A DNA stretch of 64,000 bases from Serripes groenlandicus (GCA_031761405.1 JASEVX010000110.1:372001-436000), one strand, 5' to 3'. Counted from the first letter of the stretch, positions 39,078 to 50,278 are shown. Program-made: numbers and translations. The notes: generated from the sequence alone by a model not told the origin.

Positions 39078-39759
39078 AGATCACTATACACGCAAATAGT
39101 AAGCATGTTATTTTCTTATACCATAAACTACATAGAGGTTGAACAATTTCGTATATAACTATAATTATATGCATGGTTAACATAATTAGAATAATGGTCA
39201 TACATAACTGTTTCTACGGTTTGTCGCAAATGATATATACTTTGCTAGTTTATTCGTTGTTTTATGTGAAGATTGACTAAAATTATTGCAATTTGCGTCA
39301 TTGGATTTCCATCAAGGATTATAAGTTTATGTTGAAATGTAGATAGTTGTCTAAGAAGAATTGTGTATGAAAAACTGGGATACGCATGGTTAGGTGAATG
39401 ACCGCCTTGTTACAACCGAAATATGACTGGATACGGTATTGAACAATGAATCAAGTTTTACTTACTTTCTTAGATAAAATTTAGATAACGCATTTTATAC
39501 TTTATTTTAAGTTAAGAAAAAATAATGTTTAAACGTTCGATGGGTAATTGTCACCAGATCTTGATTTTTGTCAAGGCTTCGACGTCGATAGGTGAGGCAT
39601 TTCTCATTGCCATATCTAATATACGTATGGACCTCTTGTTCAGTAGAAAAGCATGGTCACGATGAAATGTACTATATTGTTGATTTTAATTTCTACGATT
39701 TTTATCATTGCTATTTTGATCAGTGTTTATGACTTTTCAACAGAGTCTGAAACTTTTTC

Positions 39760-40300
39760 TGTTTAAGCTCAACTGAGCATAACGTGCTCAAGGTGAGCTA
39801 TTTTGATTGGGATATGTCCGACGTCCTTCGTCAACAAACGTATTATGAATACCTTTTTATCCAATCGATATGAAATCTTGTTTAAGAAATGGTCTGCATG
39901 AATCTCAGTTACGTACGAACATAGGTCATATGGGGTCAACAATTATCAAGATATTAGCGTTTGATATCCAGAAAATCCATTCAAACTGCATACGTTGATG
40001 TTGCCAACAACACAAGTGATGCTGTTGTTGTTGTAGATGCTGACGGAGATCTATCAGTGCATATTAAATAACTTATTCGGCCGTTTTCAAGAAAATAAGC
40101 CTTTGCTATCCAAAACATCATTCAAACTGCATATGTTGATGTTACAAATCACAATTTTGATGTTGTTGTAGATGCTGACAGAGACATATTGACACATTTG
40201 AAATCACCTGTTACTTATTCGGTCGTATTCATAAGAAAAAGCATATGCTCTGCCAAATATTTTTCAAATTGTATATCTTAATGTTCCCAACACCATATGG
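39760..40300. repeat. Dispersed 'gtgagct' bivalve repeat, diverged
   Basis: Starts with GAGCATAACGTGCTCAAGGT, GAGCTATTTTGATTG and CCGACGTCCTTCGTC, then has two ~130-bp subrepeats sharing CATTCAAACTGCATA, TTGATGTT and TTGTTGTAGATGCTGAC. Non-coding. Confidence 0.7.
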
Positions 40301-40314
40301 GAAGCTGTTACTTA

Positions 40315-40625
40315 TATATATATAACTGAAATAAAGTTGAAAACTGCGTAAAACCCAAATAGAACAAGAAAAGATTGTTGCGTTAGCGTTCGGATTGACC
40401 ACTGTTGTCAGTATAAATGGATCAGTGGTACTGCTAACTTACACAGGAAATGCTGTGACATAACTGAAATAAAGTTGAAAACAGCGTAGAACACAAGAAA
40501 AACAAGAACATATTGTTGGGTTAGCGTTATAATTGTCCACTGTTGTCAGTATTTATAAATGGACCAGTGGTACTGGTAACTGACACAGGAAATGATGTGA
40601 TATAACTGAAAAATTGTTGAAAGTG
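40315..40625. repeat. Tandem ~140-bp repeat just upstream of exon C
   Basis: Two full units and a partial third, each starting ATAACTGAAATAAAGTTGAA and containing GTTAGCGTT, GACCACTGTTGTCAGTAT, ATGGATCAGTGGTACTG and ACACAGGAAATG. The ACCACTG/CAGTGGT pair makes a small inverted repeat in each unit. It ends about 50 bases before the splice acceptor. Confidence 0.85.
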
Positions 40626-40673
40626 ACGAAAACATCATACAAACAAACATATTTTACTTGGATATATTTTCAG

Positions 40674-43600
40674 GTAAAATGGAATCTCCCGATACACCAT
40701 CTCCTGAGGATGGTTTGGATGAGCCCACATATGATGAAATGTACTTTCGAATTGACAAAATACTCGGCCAGATTGCAGAAAATCTTGACGAGCCTGAAAC
40801 GTTCAGATTGATTAACATACTCAGGACAGCTGTATACATGGAACCAGAAGATGATGACACAAAGGTTGAAGAATTGATTGATGAGTTCACAGAATTGACA
40901 ATGTCTCGAATGGAGATATCAAACAAGTTGATCAAACAAGGCGTGAGGTCTCTCATAGAACTGAAGCTTGATACGACTATTGCCACATACCAAGAGGACC
41001 CAATTAGACACTTTTATGAAACAATGATGCTTTCAATTATTGCTGATTTTGGTGAGATGGACGAGGCAACCCTAAATAAGTATCTTGAAATCAAAGATGA
41101 GGGATATGAATATGTTAGACATATCCGTTTAATGGTAGTCGGCATGTTTGGAGTTGGTAAAACTACGATCATAAGAAGGCTGTGCAATGAAGGGGTATCA
41201 AATGTAAAAAGCACTGTCGGTATAGATGTGTCGGTGAATGCTTGTGAAGTAGATGACAACAATGAATGGACGGTGACTGATTTAGAAGCAAAGAAGAATA
41301 AGTATTACGAGAGTCGCTTTTCACATGCTCAATTGAACGCAAAAGAACCAATTGAAGCCATTGAAATAAAATCGCCAGAAAGTTCGGATGTTGAGGAACA
41401 GAACGAAGAAAATATTCCTAAAGATGTTAAAGTTAATACTTTGCCAAGAGAATCGATCAAACCTAAAGTTGAAGTACCAAATCCAGTAAAAGAGAAAAAG
41501 CCTAAAGCTGTTATGGAACCCTTAAGACAAAATATTAAACGATTAAAAGAATCGGAGCCGATGGCCAAAGAGTATATCGATAACATGAAGGCTTCTCTCG
41601 ACGAAAAAAAAAAGCTCGTCAAACCAGAGAGAATAACAACTGTGTCAATTTGGGACTTTGCTGGTCAGTCAATTTACTACTCCACCATTCATTTCTTCCT
41701 TAGTGCAAGAGCTATATATCTGTTGGTGTTAAACATCAGCCAAAGGCTGGATGCACCAGTTCCAGAAGAGGTTGACAACGATGGTTTAGACAGAGCTACA
41801 TCAATGCCAAAAGGTTTTACTTGTAGGGATGCCTTCAAGTTTTGGATGAATAGTATTTACACCTACACCACATCAAGAAAAGATGCCTCAAAGCTGTATC
41901 GTCCCACAATTGTATTAGTAGGAACATTTAAAGATGTTGTAAAAAAAAAGTATGAAGAAAAGTGTATGAAGGATGAGGACTTTTTGGAAAAGTACAAGGA
42001 GGATTACTTTAATGACGCTTTAAAGTCGTTTGCTGATTCCGAAGTAATAAAACTTGTTCACCGGAAGAAGTTTTTCGTCAGCAGAGATGATCCAGCAGAA
42101 GTTTTCGGTGCTCTGAAAAATGAGTTGTCTAGCCTTGGCGAAGAACAGCCCTACTGGAAAGAGTGGGTTCCCATGAAATGGATTCCTTTGGAAAGGTCCA
42201 TGGAAATCAGGAAACCAGTCAAGCAAACTACAGATGCGAGTCAAAACAATACAGGAAGTTTAACAACTAATGGAAGCAATGCCAAAGGTGCAGAGGCAAT
42301 TCAAAGTAAGAGCGAATTACAAGATGGAGCTGGAAACAAAGCAGATGACACCGACAAAACAAATGAAAACAGTGCTTTAATGGAGCTAGAAGAACTGGAA
42401 CGAATTGATAGGGAGAATGAATTTTCATTAGCAGATAAAAAAAAGATTCAAATTTTCCTTTACTTTCAGCATGCTCTGGGAAATGTGCTTTATTATGATA
42501 CCAAACAGCTAGAAGACACCATTATCCTAGACCCTCAGTGGATTTTGAATGTATTCAAACTGTTTGTTGCACATGCTAGAGAGAGAGAACCAACACTATG
42601 GAAAGAATGGGAAAACTATGAAAAGAATGCAATTCTTAGTTTGCCATTGATTGATGAGCTGGTTGCTCAGGCAGAAGATACAACCTTTACAGGGAACAAG
42701 GGCAAAATTATCCAGTACATGGAATACTTTGATGTGATAGCTAAACCTGTTATCTATCAAGAGGATGGGGAAGAAGATAATAGCTCAAGCGATGAAGAAG
42801 TTGAAAAGAAGAGTAAGCAGCCTTGGGAAAATAAGACAAAACAATTCTATATTGTTCCATGCTTATTGTCACTCAAGCCATCAGAATCTGAACTGAAATG
42901 CAAAACCGCACAAAATGCAAAATCAACACCTATACTTTGTATGGTATTCAAGAATGATTTTCTTCCAGCATCTGTCTGTCATCGTCTTATGGCTACTTGT
43001 ATAAGAAAATGGGAAGTCCCTCCATACAAAAGAACACAGCTAATGGTCTTCAATGGCATGGGAAGATTTCTGTTAAACCCGGGGAAAACCATGTGGTTAT
43101 CACTTTGGTGGAAGGATAACATTATATACTTGCAGATTTTCCTGTGTACGAACAAAAAGAAACCCGTAGACGGACCCAAGTGCGCAAAGGTTCTTCAGCA
43201 AGTTAAGCAAATGATCCGAGGGATATTCAGTATCCATCGTAACTTTACCGGAGACGTTAAAGCCAATCAGGAAACCCAATATGATGAATACATTAAATGT
43301 CCAAAATGTGTGGAAGATGAAGCAAAGGTACACGTCGGATCAGAAGGCACTGAGCTTGCTCCAGAAGAAAATATCACTGAGAAATCCAAGATGCTCTGTG
43401 TTAAGTCCTTTGCTAAGGAAGGAGAAGTAAAATGCGAAAACGATCATACTATAGGAAGAGATGCAGCTCTGTCGCAGTGGTTTTCCGAAACTAATGAAAA
43501 ACTCAAAATTGCAAAATTGCGTCATTTACGCGAAGGAATTTTTAATTGGTTCAGAGAAAATCCAGAAGGCGTTGAGATAACTGAATTACATCTAGCACAA

Positions 43601-44278
43601 TTGTCAGAACATATTGGAAAAGAATACACTCTGCTTGGAATTGAGCTTGGTTTGAATTTCCAAACAATTGCAAAAATTGACTTGGAGGAGAGGGACATCC
43701 AAACGCATATTAAGAAGATTCTTTTAGGATGGAAGAAAGTTTGTCAAAAGACACCAACAGTTGGCAACATCAAATCTGCCATATTAAAGGTTCTTGGGAT
43801 ATATTTGAAGAATGGAAAATACCGAGAAGAAGAGATTTCCGAGCAGAAAATTGTCAAATGGTTTGAAACAAAATTTGAAACAAAACTAGGTACAGATATG
43901 CCAACCGAGAGAGAGCTTCTGGAAGTTGCAAATTTTGTCGACGGAAATTATAAGAAGCTAAGGAAGCCACTCTCTCTTTCATACCCTAACATAGAACAAA
44001 TAGAAGAAATGTACTCTCTGGATATTAACCGAACTCTAGTGGTTCTCCTTCAGTGGAAACAAAACAATACAAATGTGTCCTATAACACATTGAAAGACAT
44101 CTTGGTGAAAATGTGGAAGATAGATTGGGAAGACGTGAAAGCTGAGATAGAGAAAGGCAAAGAAGACCCAACACAACAAGAAGATAGTGATGACGACGAC
44201 GACGAAGAAGATGTTCATAACACAATTGATCCTGAAGAGAGCAGGGAAATAGAAGAGAAGAGGGCATTGTTTGGATGA
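40674..44278 (+). CDS. Roc-COR-Death-Death protein (ROCO family), exon C
   Basis: A single 3.6-kb exon opens after TATATTTTCAG; alone it would start at ATG 40679 (1,199 residues). Numbered from that Met: P-loop GMFGVGKTT at 155-163; STVGIDVSV as switch I near 180; WDFAGQ at 325-330 (G3); GTFKD at 415-419 in the G4 position; COR with ILDPQWILNVFKLF near 615-630 and FYIVPCLLSLKPS from 722; a zinc-ribbon-like CPKC near 872 with a later VKCENDHTI; then two Death-like helical domains, roughly 955-1050 (HLAQLSEHIGKEYTLLGIEL) and 1060-1165 (ELLEVANFVDGNYKKLRKPL). The end is strongly acidic (SDDDDDEED). ROCO proteins are dimeric GTPases; Death domains suggest a role in cell death or innate signalling, which is inference. 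Odd points: ~160 residues separate G1 and G3, where ~45-50 is usual, filled with Lys/Glu-rich sequence; and acidic codons continue beyond the stop. Confidence 0.92.
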
Positions 44279-44900
44279 AAGGAAGATGAGGATGGGTCTG
44301 ATATGGATGTTGATGAAAGTGGCGATAATGATGATGTGGATGACAGTGTTGATTATGTTATGATGATGTGCATGACAAGGATGACAATGATGGTGACAGT
44401 GTTGATTACGTTATGATGATGTGAATGACAAGGATGATGACAGTGTTCATTAAGTAATGATTATGTTGATGACAATAATGGTGACAGTGTTTATTACGTT
44501 ATGATTATGTTGATGACAATGATGATGGCAGTGTTGATTATGTTATGATTATGTTGATGACAATGATGATGGCAGTGTTCATTACGTTATGAGCATGTGG
44601 ATGACGATGACGATGAGATGACAGTGATTATATCTTTAATGATGACAGTTGAGTATGTTATAATGATGTTGATGATAATGATAGTGAACATAATTTTCTA
44701 TGACAATGTTGAAAGCAATGATGATAAAATTGAATATAATTATGATAATGACAGTGTTAATGATGTCAGATTATGATGACTATAATTTTAATGATGACAC
44801 TGTTGATTATGCCAAATGATGATGTTGATAATATACAATGCTGATAAAATTGCATATACTCATTGATGGTGATAATGTTGATGACGAAGAAGGGAATTCA
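44279..44900. repeat. 44-45 bp GAT-rich minisatellite after the stop codon
   Basis: Units around GACAGTGTTGATTATGTTAT, GATTATGTTGATGACAATGA. In the frame of exon C, the sequence after the TGA (44276-44278) reads KEDEDGSDMDVDESGDNDDV and stays open for 45 codons to a TGA at 44414-44416. It may be 3' UTR or a formerly translated acidic tail that grew by repeat expansion. Confidence 0.8.
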
Positions 44901-45057
44901 AACAATGATGATGATAAAAAAACAATACTGAGCCAACTCAACAGCATACTATTTTTTGGGGGGAGAAGGATAGGCAGCAATACGTTCTTAGTAGTTTACG
45001 CCTGAACATATATTGGATCTAGCCAAACATTATACCAAAGACTTAAACCATGTACTA

Positions 45058-45300
45058 GGAATCCGCATTGGTCGAGTGGTTAGAGAGGGGTGAATTTGAA
45101 CCTGGCGTCCTCATTTCAATCCATAATCAAGGCGGTTACAGTTGAGAGACATTGAGCAAAGCACATTTCTCAGGCTATATCTGGTTATTCACTCAGGGGA
45201 TAATGAGCAAGTTAACTTTTGCCAGTAATGATACTAAAATACTGTTGTAAATAGTGTAAATCCCCAATAAAAAGGTAAATAAAAACCATTAAAATACAAT
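45058..45300 (+). mobile_element. tRNA-derived SINE, diverged
   Basis: The A box-like ATTGGTCGAGTGGTTAGA and weak B box TCATTTCAATCCATA are followed by GAGACATTGAGCAAAGC, CTGGTTATTCACTCAGGGG, GATACTAAAATACTGTTGTA and a tail CCCCAATAAAAAGGTAAATA. The AATAAA at 45266-45271 is also the first plausible poly(A) signal downstream of the Roc-COR-Death gene. Confidence 0.6.
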
Positions 45301-45370
45301 TTTAGAGCCATCTAAGCAAAAATACTATTTAAAACGGGTGGCTAATTTTCAGTTATTTCCAAAATTGTTT

Positions 45371-45538
45371 TTAATTATTTCCCACTTGCATACAACTTTT
45401 GATAACATTGTAGCAAAAGAGGAAATTGCCCGTAGTTAGGAATCTCTCCATTTGCCACAGTGTTTTAACTGAAGTCAATAATTGCACTTATTTAAGTCGT
45501 CTGCTGTAGATTTGTTATATGTGGTAAAGTGGGGTTAA
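45371..45538 (+). mobile_element. CCCTTTCCCACAT MITE, internally deleted
   Basis: TTAATTATTTCCCACTTGCA at the left and AGTCGTCTGCTGTAGATTTG, TTATATGTGGTAAAGTGGGG, TTAA at the right. The part between the central palindrome and the right arm is shortened. Confidence 0.7.
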
Positions 45539-45589
45539 AAGTATCCGTGTCAAAAGTCCCCTGTTTGACAGGAGAGACTAGCACCGCAA

Positions 45590-45700
45590 CTTTGAACCCG
45601 TTTAATGCCGTTTCCAACAGTATTACAGGTATAGCTCTGCATTTCCTGGGTAAATTAGCAGTACTGAGCATCATTATACATCTAAAATACTGTTGAAAAC
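45590..45700 (-). mobile_element. SINE tail fragment
   Basis: GTTTAATGCCGTTTCCAACA, GTATTACAGGTATA and TTTCCTGGGTAAATTAGCAG match the tail side of the minus-strand SINE family at 61.2 kb. No head is present. Confidence 0.5.
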
Positions 45701-45704
45701 TCGA

Positions 45705-45875
45705 ATCAATCATTCTAACAATTGTGATTGATTTACAAAGTTATGTGGACTACAATATATAAGTAGAACAGATAGAACATTATTCATACATTAAATCAAT
45801 CATTCTAACAATTGGGGTTGATTTACAAAGTTATTTTGACTACAAAATATAAGTAGAACAGATAGAACCTAATTC
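45705..45875. repeat. Two ~90-bp tandem copies
   Basis: CAATCATTCTAACAATTG, GATTTACAAAGTTAT, GACTAC, ATATAAGTAGAACAGATAGA occur twice in succession with few changes. Confidence 0.85.
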
Positions 45876-45904
45876 ATGTATATTTTTTAGAATTTGTGTG
45901 TTTT

Positions 45905-46465
45905 TATAGCTGCACCTGAGCAGGGTGAGCTATTGTGATAATTCATCGTCCATTTTCATCTGTCTTCACGTTTTCCTACAAACAACCTTCTCCTCATAAA
46001 CCACTTGGTCAATTTTGATGAAACTTCTTGTCTGGAAATGAGAGGCCTAGAGCTGTTTGACGCGTAACATTGTCTGGTGGTCCTCTGCCAAGATAATACA
46101 ATGTCTGAAACCAAAAAGCCTATAGTTTATAGATGTTGTATGTAGAATTGTCTAGGAACATCTTCCAAGATTTTTCAAATTATGCCCTGGTCAAAATTGG
46201 CCCAGACCCTGGAGTAACCTGTTTCACATAGAGAGATATATAGGAAAATCTTCTTACCAATTTTTCTCCCAAGTCATTAATTTGACAAAAGACAGACAAC
46301 ATTAGTTGGGTTATTGCCTTGTGGAAAGTGGAGCTATACTGGGCATTATGCCTCTTGTATTAGCTTACCTGACAGCAAAATTAGATTTTGTGGTTTGCTT
46401 TACAAATCATATTGCATAACTCATGTGAGCGATCCAGGGCCATCACGGCCCACTTGTTTTAGTTG
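45905..46465. repeat. Dispersed 'gtgagct' bivalve repeat, near full-length
   Basis: Begins TAGCTGCACCTGAGCAGGGT, GAGCTATTGTGATAATTC and ends ACTCATGTGAGCGATCCAGG, GCCATCACGGCCCACTTG, the two termini expected of this common bivalve element. A second, more diverged stretch follows at 46665-47160 (ATCACCTGGCTCAATGTGAT, CATTCCAGTGAAAGTGC). Neither encodes a protein. Confidence 0.75.
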
Positions 46466-47198
46466 TTTTTGGGTTTTTTAGTTTAGATTGTGAGAAAGTT
46501 GTTTGTTGCATAGACATCAACAGTGTCTGTGTCGTGGAATGGAACATGAAGGCAAGTCAGTATAAATATAAGTTAAACCCATTCCAAAATGCTGACTATT
46601 TTAAGACATGCAACAGACGAATTCTGGAAACATTGTGTGCAATTTCTACTTCAAATGTTTTTGGATCACCTGGCTCAATGTGATATATCCTGATCATTCT
46701 CTGTCCATCTGTTGTTCAACCACTACTTCACCGCAATGTTTCCTTTAGTGGTCGTAATTCAAAATTATTTTAAGATTTAAATTCCATTTAGAACATTGGT
46801 TGAGGCAGCATCAGAAGGGTTAGGAAGATAATGCAAAAGTTCTTCTAAAGATTATTTGGTATAAAAGTTGTTAGGGTTAATCTCTACAAATCATGTTCAA
46901 ATCATATTGATTGATTGAAACACATGGCAGCCATCAGTAAAGGGGCAAAATGAAAAAAACTTTTAATATTCCATTCCAGTGAAAGTGCTCGTCTTGATTT
47001 CGAAATAATTCAGCAGAAATGTTCATTCAGTGACCTGACCCCCTACACACATTTTTCAAGCAATTTTGATAATTTGATAATTTGACAGAAATGGTCAATA
47101 GGCGATTCTTTATAAAAAAAAAAAAATCAAGCCATATTGATTTGTTCGAAAACATGGCTGCTGAAAGCATCAGAAAGAGGTGATGAATGGCAAAATAT

Positions 47199-47416
47199 TT
47201 AACCCTTTCCCACATTCAGACACCTGCAGCAGACTACTTTTGAAAACATAGTGGCAAAAGAAAATATTTCGCATAATGAGAAATTTCTCCTTTTGCCACA
47301 ATGTTTTCATCTCTATTACAATGTTATACTTTCTTTTATAAAGAGTTTTCCATATTTCTGCTAAGATCATGTCAAAGTCGTCTGCTGCAGTGGGGTTGTA
47401 CTTGGGAAAGGGTTAA
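47199..47416 (+). mobile_element. CCCTTTCCCACAT MITE, reference copy
   Basis: The cleanest copy, 218 bp including TTAA at both ends. Left end TTAACCCTTTCCCACATTCA, outer arm CCTGCAGCAGACTACTTTTG, inner palindrome GAAAACATAGTGGCAAAAGA / CTCCTTTTGCCACAATGTTTT, right arm CAAAGTCGTCTGCTGCAG, right end TTGGGAAAGGGTTAA. CCC...GGG termini at TTAA targets are as in piggyBac-type elements. No coding capacity. Confidence 0.9.
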
Positions 47417-47548
47417 GATATCCTTCCTCTGATTCGGCTTCAAGTTTAATTTGCAGGAAATGTGAAAAAAAGTGTTGAAGCCATATTGATTGGAAGATAA
47501 ATATGGCTTCCATGGACTGGGGCAATAGCTACCCTTTTTTGTGTGTGT

Positions 47549-47783
47549 TTAGCCATTTCCCAAGTACAACAAATCAGCAGCAGACGACTTTGAAAACATG
47601 GTGAAAAAAAAAAACACCTGAAAAATCGACTAAAAAGATAGCTTAAATGTTAAATCAAGTTGAAAACATTGTGGCCAAAGTAGAAATTGCTCATCATGAG
47701 CAATTTCACCTTTGGCCACAATATTTTCAAAAGAAGTCCGCTGCTATTGCGTCAAAATGCGTCTTCAGTTGGGAAAGTGTTAA
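47549..47783 (-). mobile_element. CCCTTTCCCACAT MITE, inverse orientation
   Basis: Opens TTAGCCATTTCCCAAGTACA, ACAAATCAGCAGCAGACGAC and closes GCGTCAAAATGCGTC, AGTTGGGAAAGTG, TTAA. Its inner palindrome is almost perfect: AACATTGTGGCCAAAGTAGA and AAATTGCTCATCATGAGCAATT-type centre (47690-47705), then CACCTTTGGCCACAAT. Confidence 0.85.
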
Positions 47784-47999
47784 TTACATGTTAAGTTGGG
47801 CTCTTCAAAGCTTGTTTAGGATGCCCTATTACAAAAGTCCTTTACTGTTCTTCCGTTTCATTTAAAACTCCTTGCAGTTCCTTTCTCACTCTTGATCAAG
47901 TTAAACCCGACTTTAGCAATACAAATTTGCTACTTTACCATCACTCTGGGGATCGATTTAGGGCCAGCTTGACTACTATCTTGATTAAGAGTGTAGGAC

Positions 48000-48110
48000 A
48001 AAACACCCATGGGATATAAACCCCATAGGACAAAACCCCATTGGACAATACACCTATGAGACAATACCCCTCTAAGATGTTTACCCATTGGACAAAACCC
48101 CCATTCTTAT
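48000..48110. repeat. Short GGACAAAACCCC repeats
   Basis: Five degenerate units of about 20 bp: ATAGGACAAAACCCC, ATTGGACAATACACC, ATGAGACAATACCCC, ATTGGACAAAACCCC. Confidence 0.7.
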
Positions 48111-48161
48111 TATAGAGAACAATCTTTTATTAAGTTGTCATGTTTGATGAATTGATTCTTT

Positions 48162-48431
48162 CTATCTTAATTTGAAACATCTCTTTGTTTCCCTATCAGC
48201 AAATCCAAATGAATGAATACAGTTAAATATGGTTTTGTTTCCATTATCAAAACATGGCACAGTATATATATAGTAGCCTGGGTGTGATATGTCAACTTCC
48301 TCATAATAGGAAGAGGAATTTGAGTACTTCTCGCATTTATTGTTTGTTGAAGTATCATTTCTTTTTCCCATAATGTTTCCATTTTTTTTAAAAGGCATAT
48401 CAGGGAAACACTTTTTTGAAAAACATTGCAT
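48162..48431 (-). other. Unrecognised 89-codon open frame
   Basis: A minus-strand frame just before the 34-bp minisatellite, with NKCEKYSNSSSYYEEVD, YTVPCFDNGNKTIFNC and RETKRCFKLR. Four Cys in the last fifty residues and low repetitiveness set it apart from neighbouring frames, but I recognise no domain and it lacks a signal peptide. It could be an exon remnant or chance. Confidence 0.15.
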
Positions 48432-48434
48432 CTT

Positions 48435-49505
48435 TGTCCAGATTTACACTGAACAAGCTGTGCAGCTTTGTCTAGTAGATTTACCCGGAGCAAACTGTGC
48501 AGCTTTGTCTAGTAGATTTACCTGAAGCAAACTGTACAGCTTTGTCTAGTAGATTTACCCGTAGCAAACTGTGCAGCTTTGTCTAGATTTACCCAGAACA
48601 AACTGTGCATCTTTGTCTAGATGTACACAGAACAAACTGTGCAGCTTTGTCTAGTAGATTTACCCGGAGCAAACTGTACAGCTTTTTCTAGTAGATTACC
48701 CGGAGCAAACTGTGCAGCTTTGTCTAGAAATATTTCTCGGAACAAAATGCAGCTCTGTCTAGTAGAATTTTCTGGAACAAACTGTGCAGCTTTGTCCAGA
48801 TTTACCCGTAGCAAACTGTGCAGCTTTGTCTAGATTTACCTGGAGTAAATTGTGCAGCTTTGTCTGCATTTACCCGGCGCAAACAGTGCAGTTTTGTCTA
48901 GATTTATCCGGAGCAAGCTGTGCAGCGTTGTCTATTTCATTTACCCGGAGCAAACTGTGCGGTTTTGTCTAGATTTACTTGGAGTAAACTGTGCATCTTT
49001 GTCTAGATTAACCAGGAGCAAACTGTGCATCTTTCTCTAGATTTACCTGGATCAAACTGTGCAATTTTGTCTAGATTTTCCCGGAGCAAACTGTGCAGTT
49101 TTGTCTAGATTTATCCTGAGAAAGCTGTGCAGCTTTGTTTAGTACATTTACCCGGAGCAAACTGTGCAGTTTTGTCTAGTACATTTACCAGGAGTAAACT
49201 GTACAGCTTTGTCTAGTACATTTACCCGCAGTAAACTGTGCAGTTTGTCTAGTACATTTACCAGGAGTAAACTGTGCAACTTTGTCTAGATTAACCTGGA
49301 GCAAACTGAGCAGTTTTGTCTAGATTTACCCGGAGTAAACTGTGCAGCTTTGTCTAGTACATTTACCAGGAGTAAACTGTGCTTCTTTCTCTAGATTTAC
49401 CCGGAGCAAACTGTGCAACTCTGTCTAGATTTACCCGGAGCAAACTGTGCAGCTTTGTCTAGATTGACCGGGAATAAACTTTGTAGCTTTTTCTAGATTT
49501 ACAGC
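48435..49505. repeat. 34-37 bp minisatellite
   Basis: About 30 units of TTTGTCTAGATTTACCCGGA plus GCAAACTGTGCAGC, some with TAGTAG or TAGTAC replacing TAGA, giving 37 bp. Short frames of 60-70 codons on both strands are periodic by-products. Confidence 0.92.
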
Positions 49506-49511
49506 TGTCAA

Positions 49512-49702
49512 AAAGTCTTAAGCTGCCTTTGCAGCAGGGAATTATTGAAAACAATGTGACAAACACGTTATTTTCTCATTTGGCCACAATATTTACAACT
49601 ACATTCATTATTATACTTTCATTTATAGAAATGTTCACCATTCATGCTTCGATGTAATCACAGATGTCTGCTGTAGATTTATTTTATGTGGGAAAGGGTA
49701 AA
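49512..49702 (+). mobile_element. CCCTTTCCCACAT MITE, left end eroded
   Basis: GCTGCCTTTGCAGCAGGGAA, TTGAAAACAATGTGACAAAC, TCATTTGGCCACAATATT, then ATGTCTGCTGTAGATTTATT and TTATGTGGGAAAGGG. It sits at the edge of the 34-bp array. Confidence 0.7.
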
Positions 49703-49824
49703 AGTGTTGGGTGATCGAATGGATTTGTAAGAGTTTTATAACAAATTGTGAAAATAAACAGAAACAAAAAATATAATGTCTTATATTAATATAATTTTGA
49801 TGAAAAACGGATATCTATAGAAAC

Positions 49825-50278
49825 TTAACCCTTTCCCCTCTTGAGACAAACAGGGATGTCTCTAAAGAAAACCACTTTCCCTTCAATGTATGGCAACACA
49901 CGAAATTGTGCATGAAGGAAAATGTTCCCTTATTCCTATGCTACAGGCATTTCTTCACTGTTTTTAAATTCATTTGCTTAGCTTGTCCATTATTTCCTTC
50001 AGATAATTGGTCGAGTTTAAAATCTATAGACATAGTATCATGTAATAAGTACAATATTAAACCATTCGGGACCACATGTTATTGCATGCGTAGCAGACGG
50101 CTTATGAAAACAATGTGGCAAAGGGAAAACTTGCTCATGATGAACAATTTCTCCGTTTGCAACAGTGTTTTCGACTTTTATTCAATAATTACAGTTTAGT
50201 TGGATGAGATTTCCTTTATTAGTCTAAATTCTTTCCAAATCGTCTGCAACAGATTTCTTGTATGTGGAAAAGGGTTAA
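49825..50278 (+). mobile_element. CCCTTTCCCACAT MITE, enlarged copy
   Basis: TTAACCCTTTCCCCTCTTGA at the left and TTCTTGTATGTGGAAAAGGG, TTAA at the right, 454 bp apart, about twice the usual size. The core (GCAGACGGCTTATGAAAACA, CTCATGATGAACAATTTCTC) lies in the right half. The left 200 bp are probably an insertion or a second degraded element. Confidence 0.6.

Larger units (their letters stand above)
33497..40673 (+). other. Intron 2 of the Roc-COR-Death gene (inferred), carrying a Mutator-like element
   Basis: Runs from GTATCA to ATATATTTTCAG. It contains the 475-bp direct repeats and the transposase at 34968-39077, dispersed-repeat sequence at 39760-40300, and a 140-bp tandem repeat next to the acceptor. 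33600-34960 shows AT-rich sequence with no gene; GACGTCATGACGTC near 33758 is a perfect 14-base palindrome. Confidence 0.5.
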
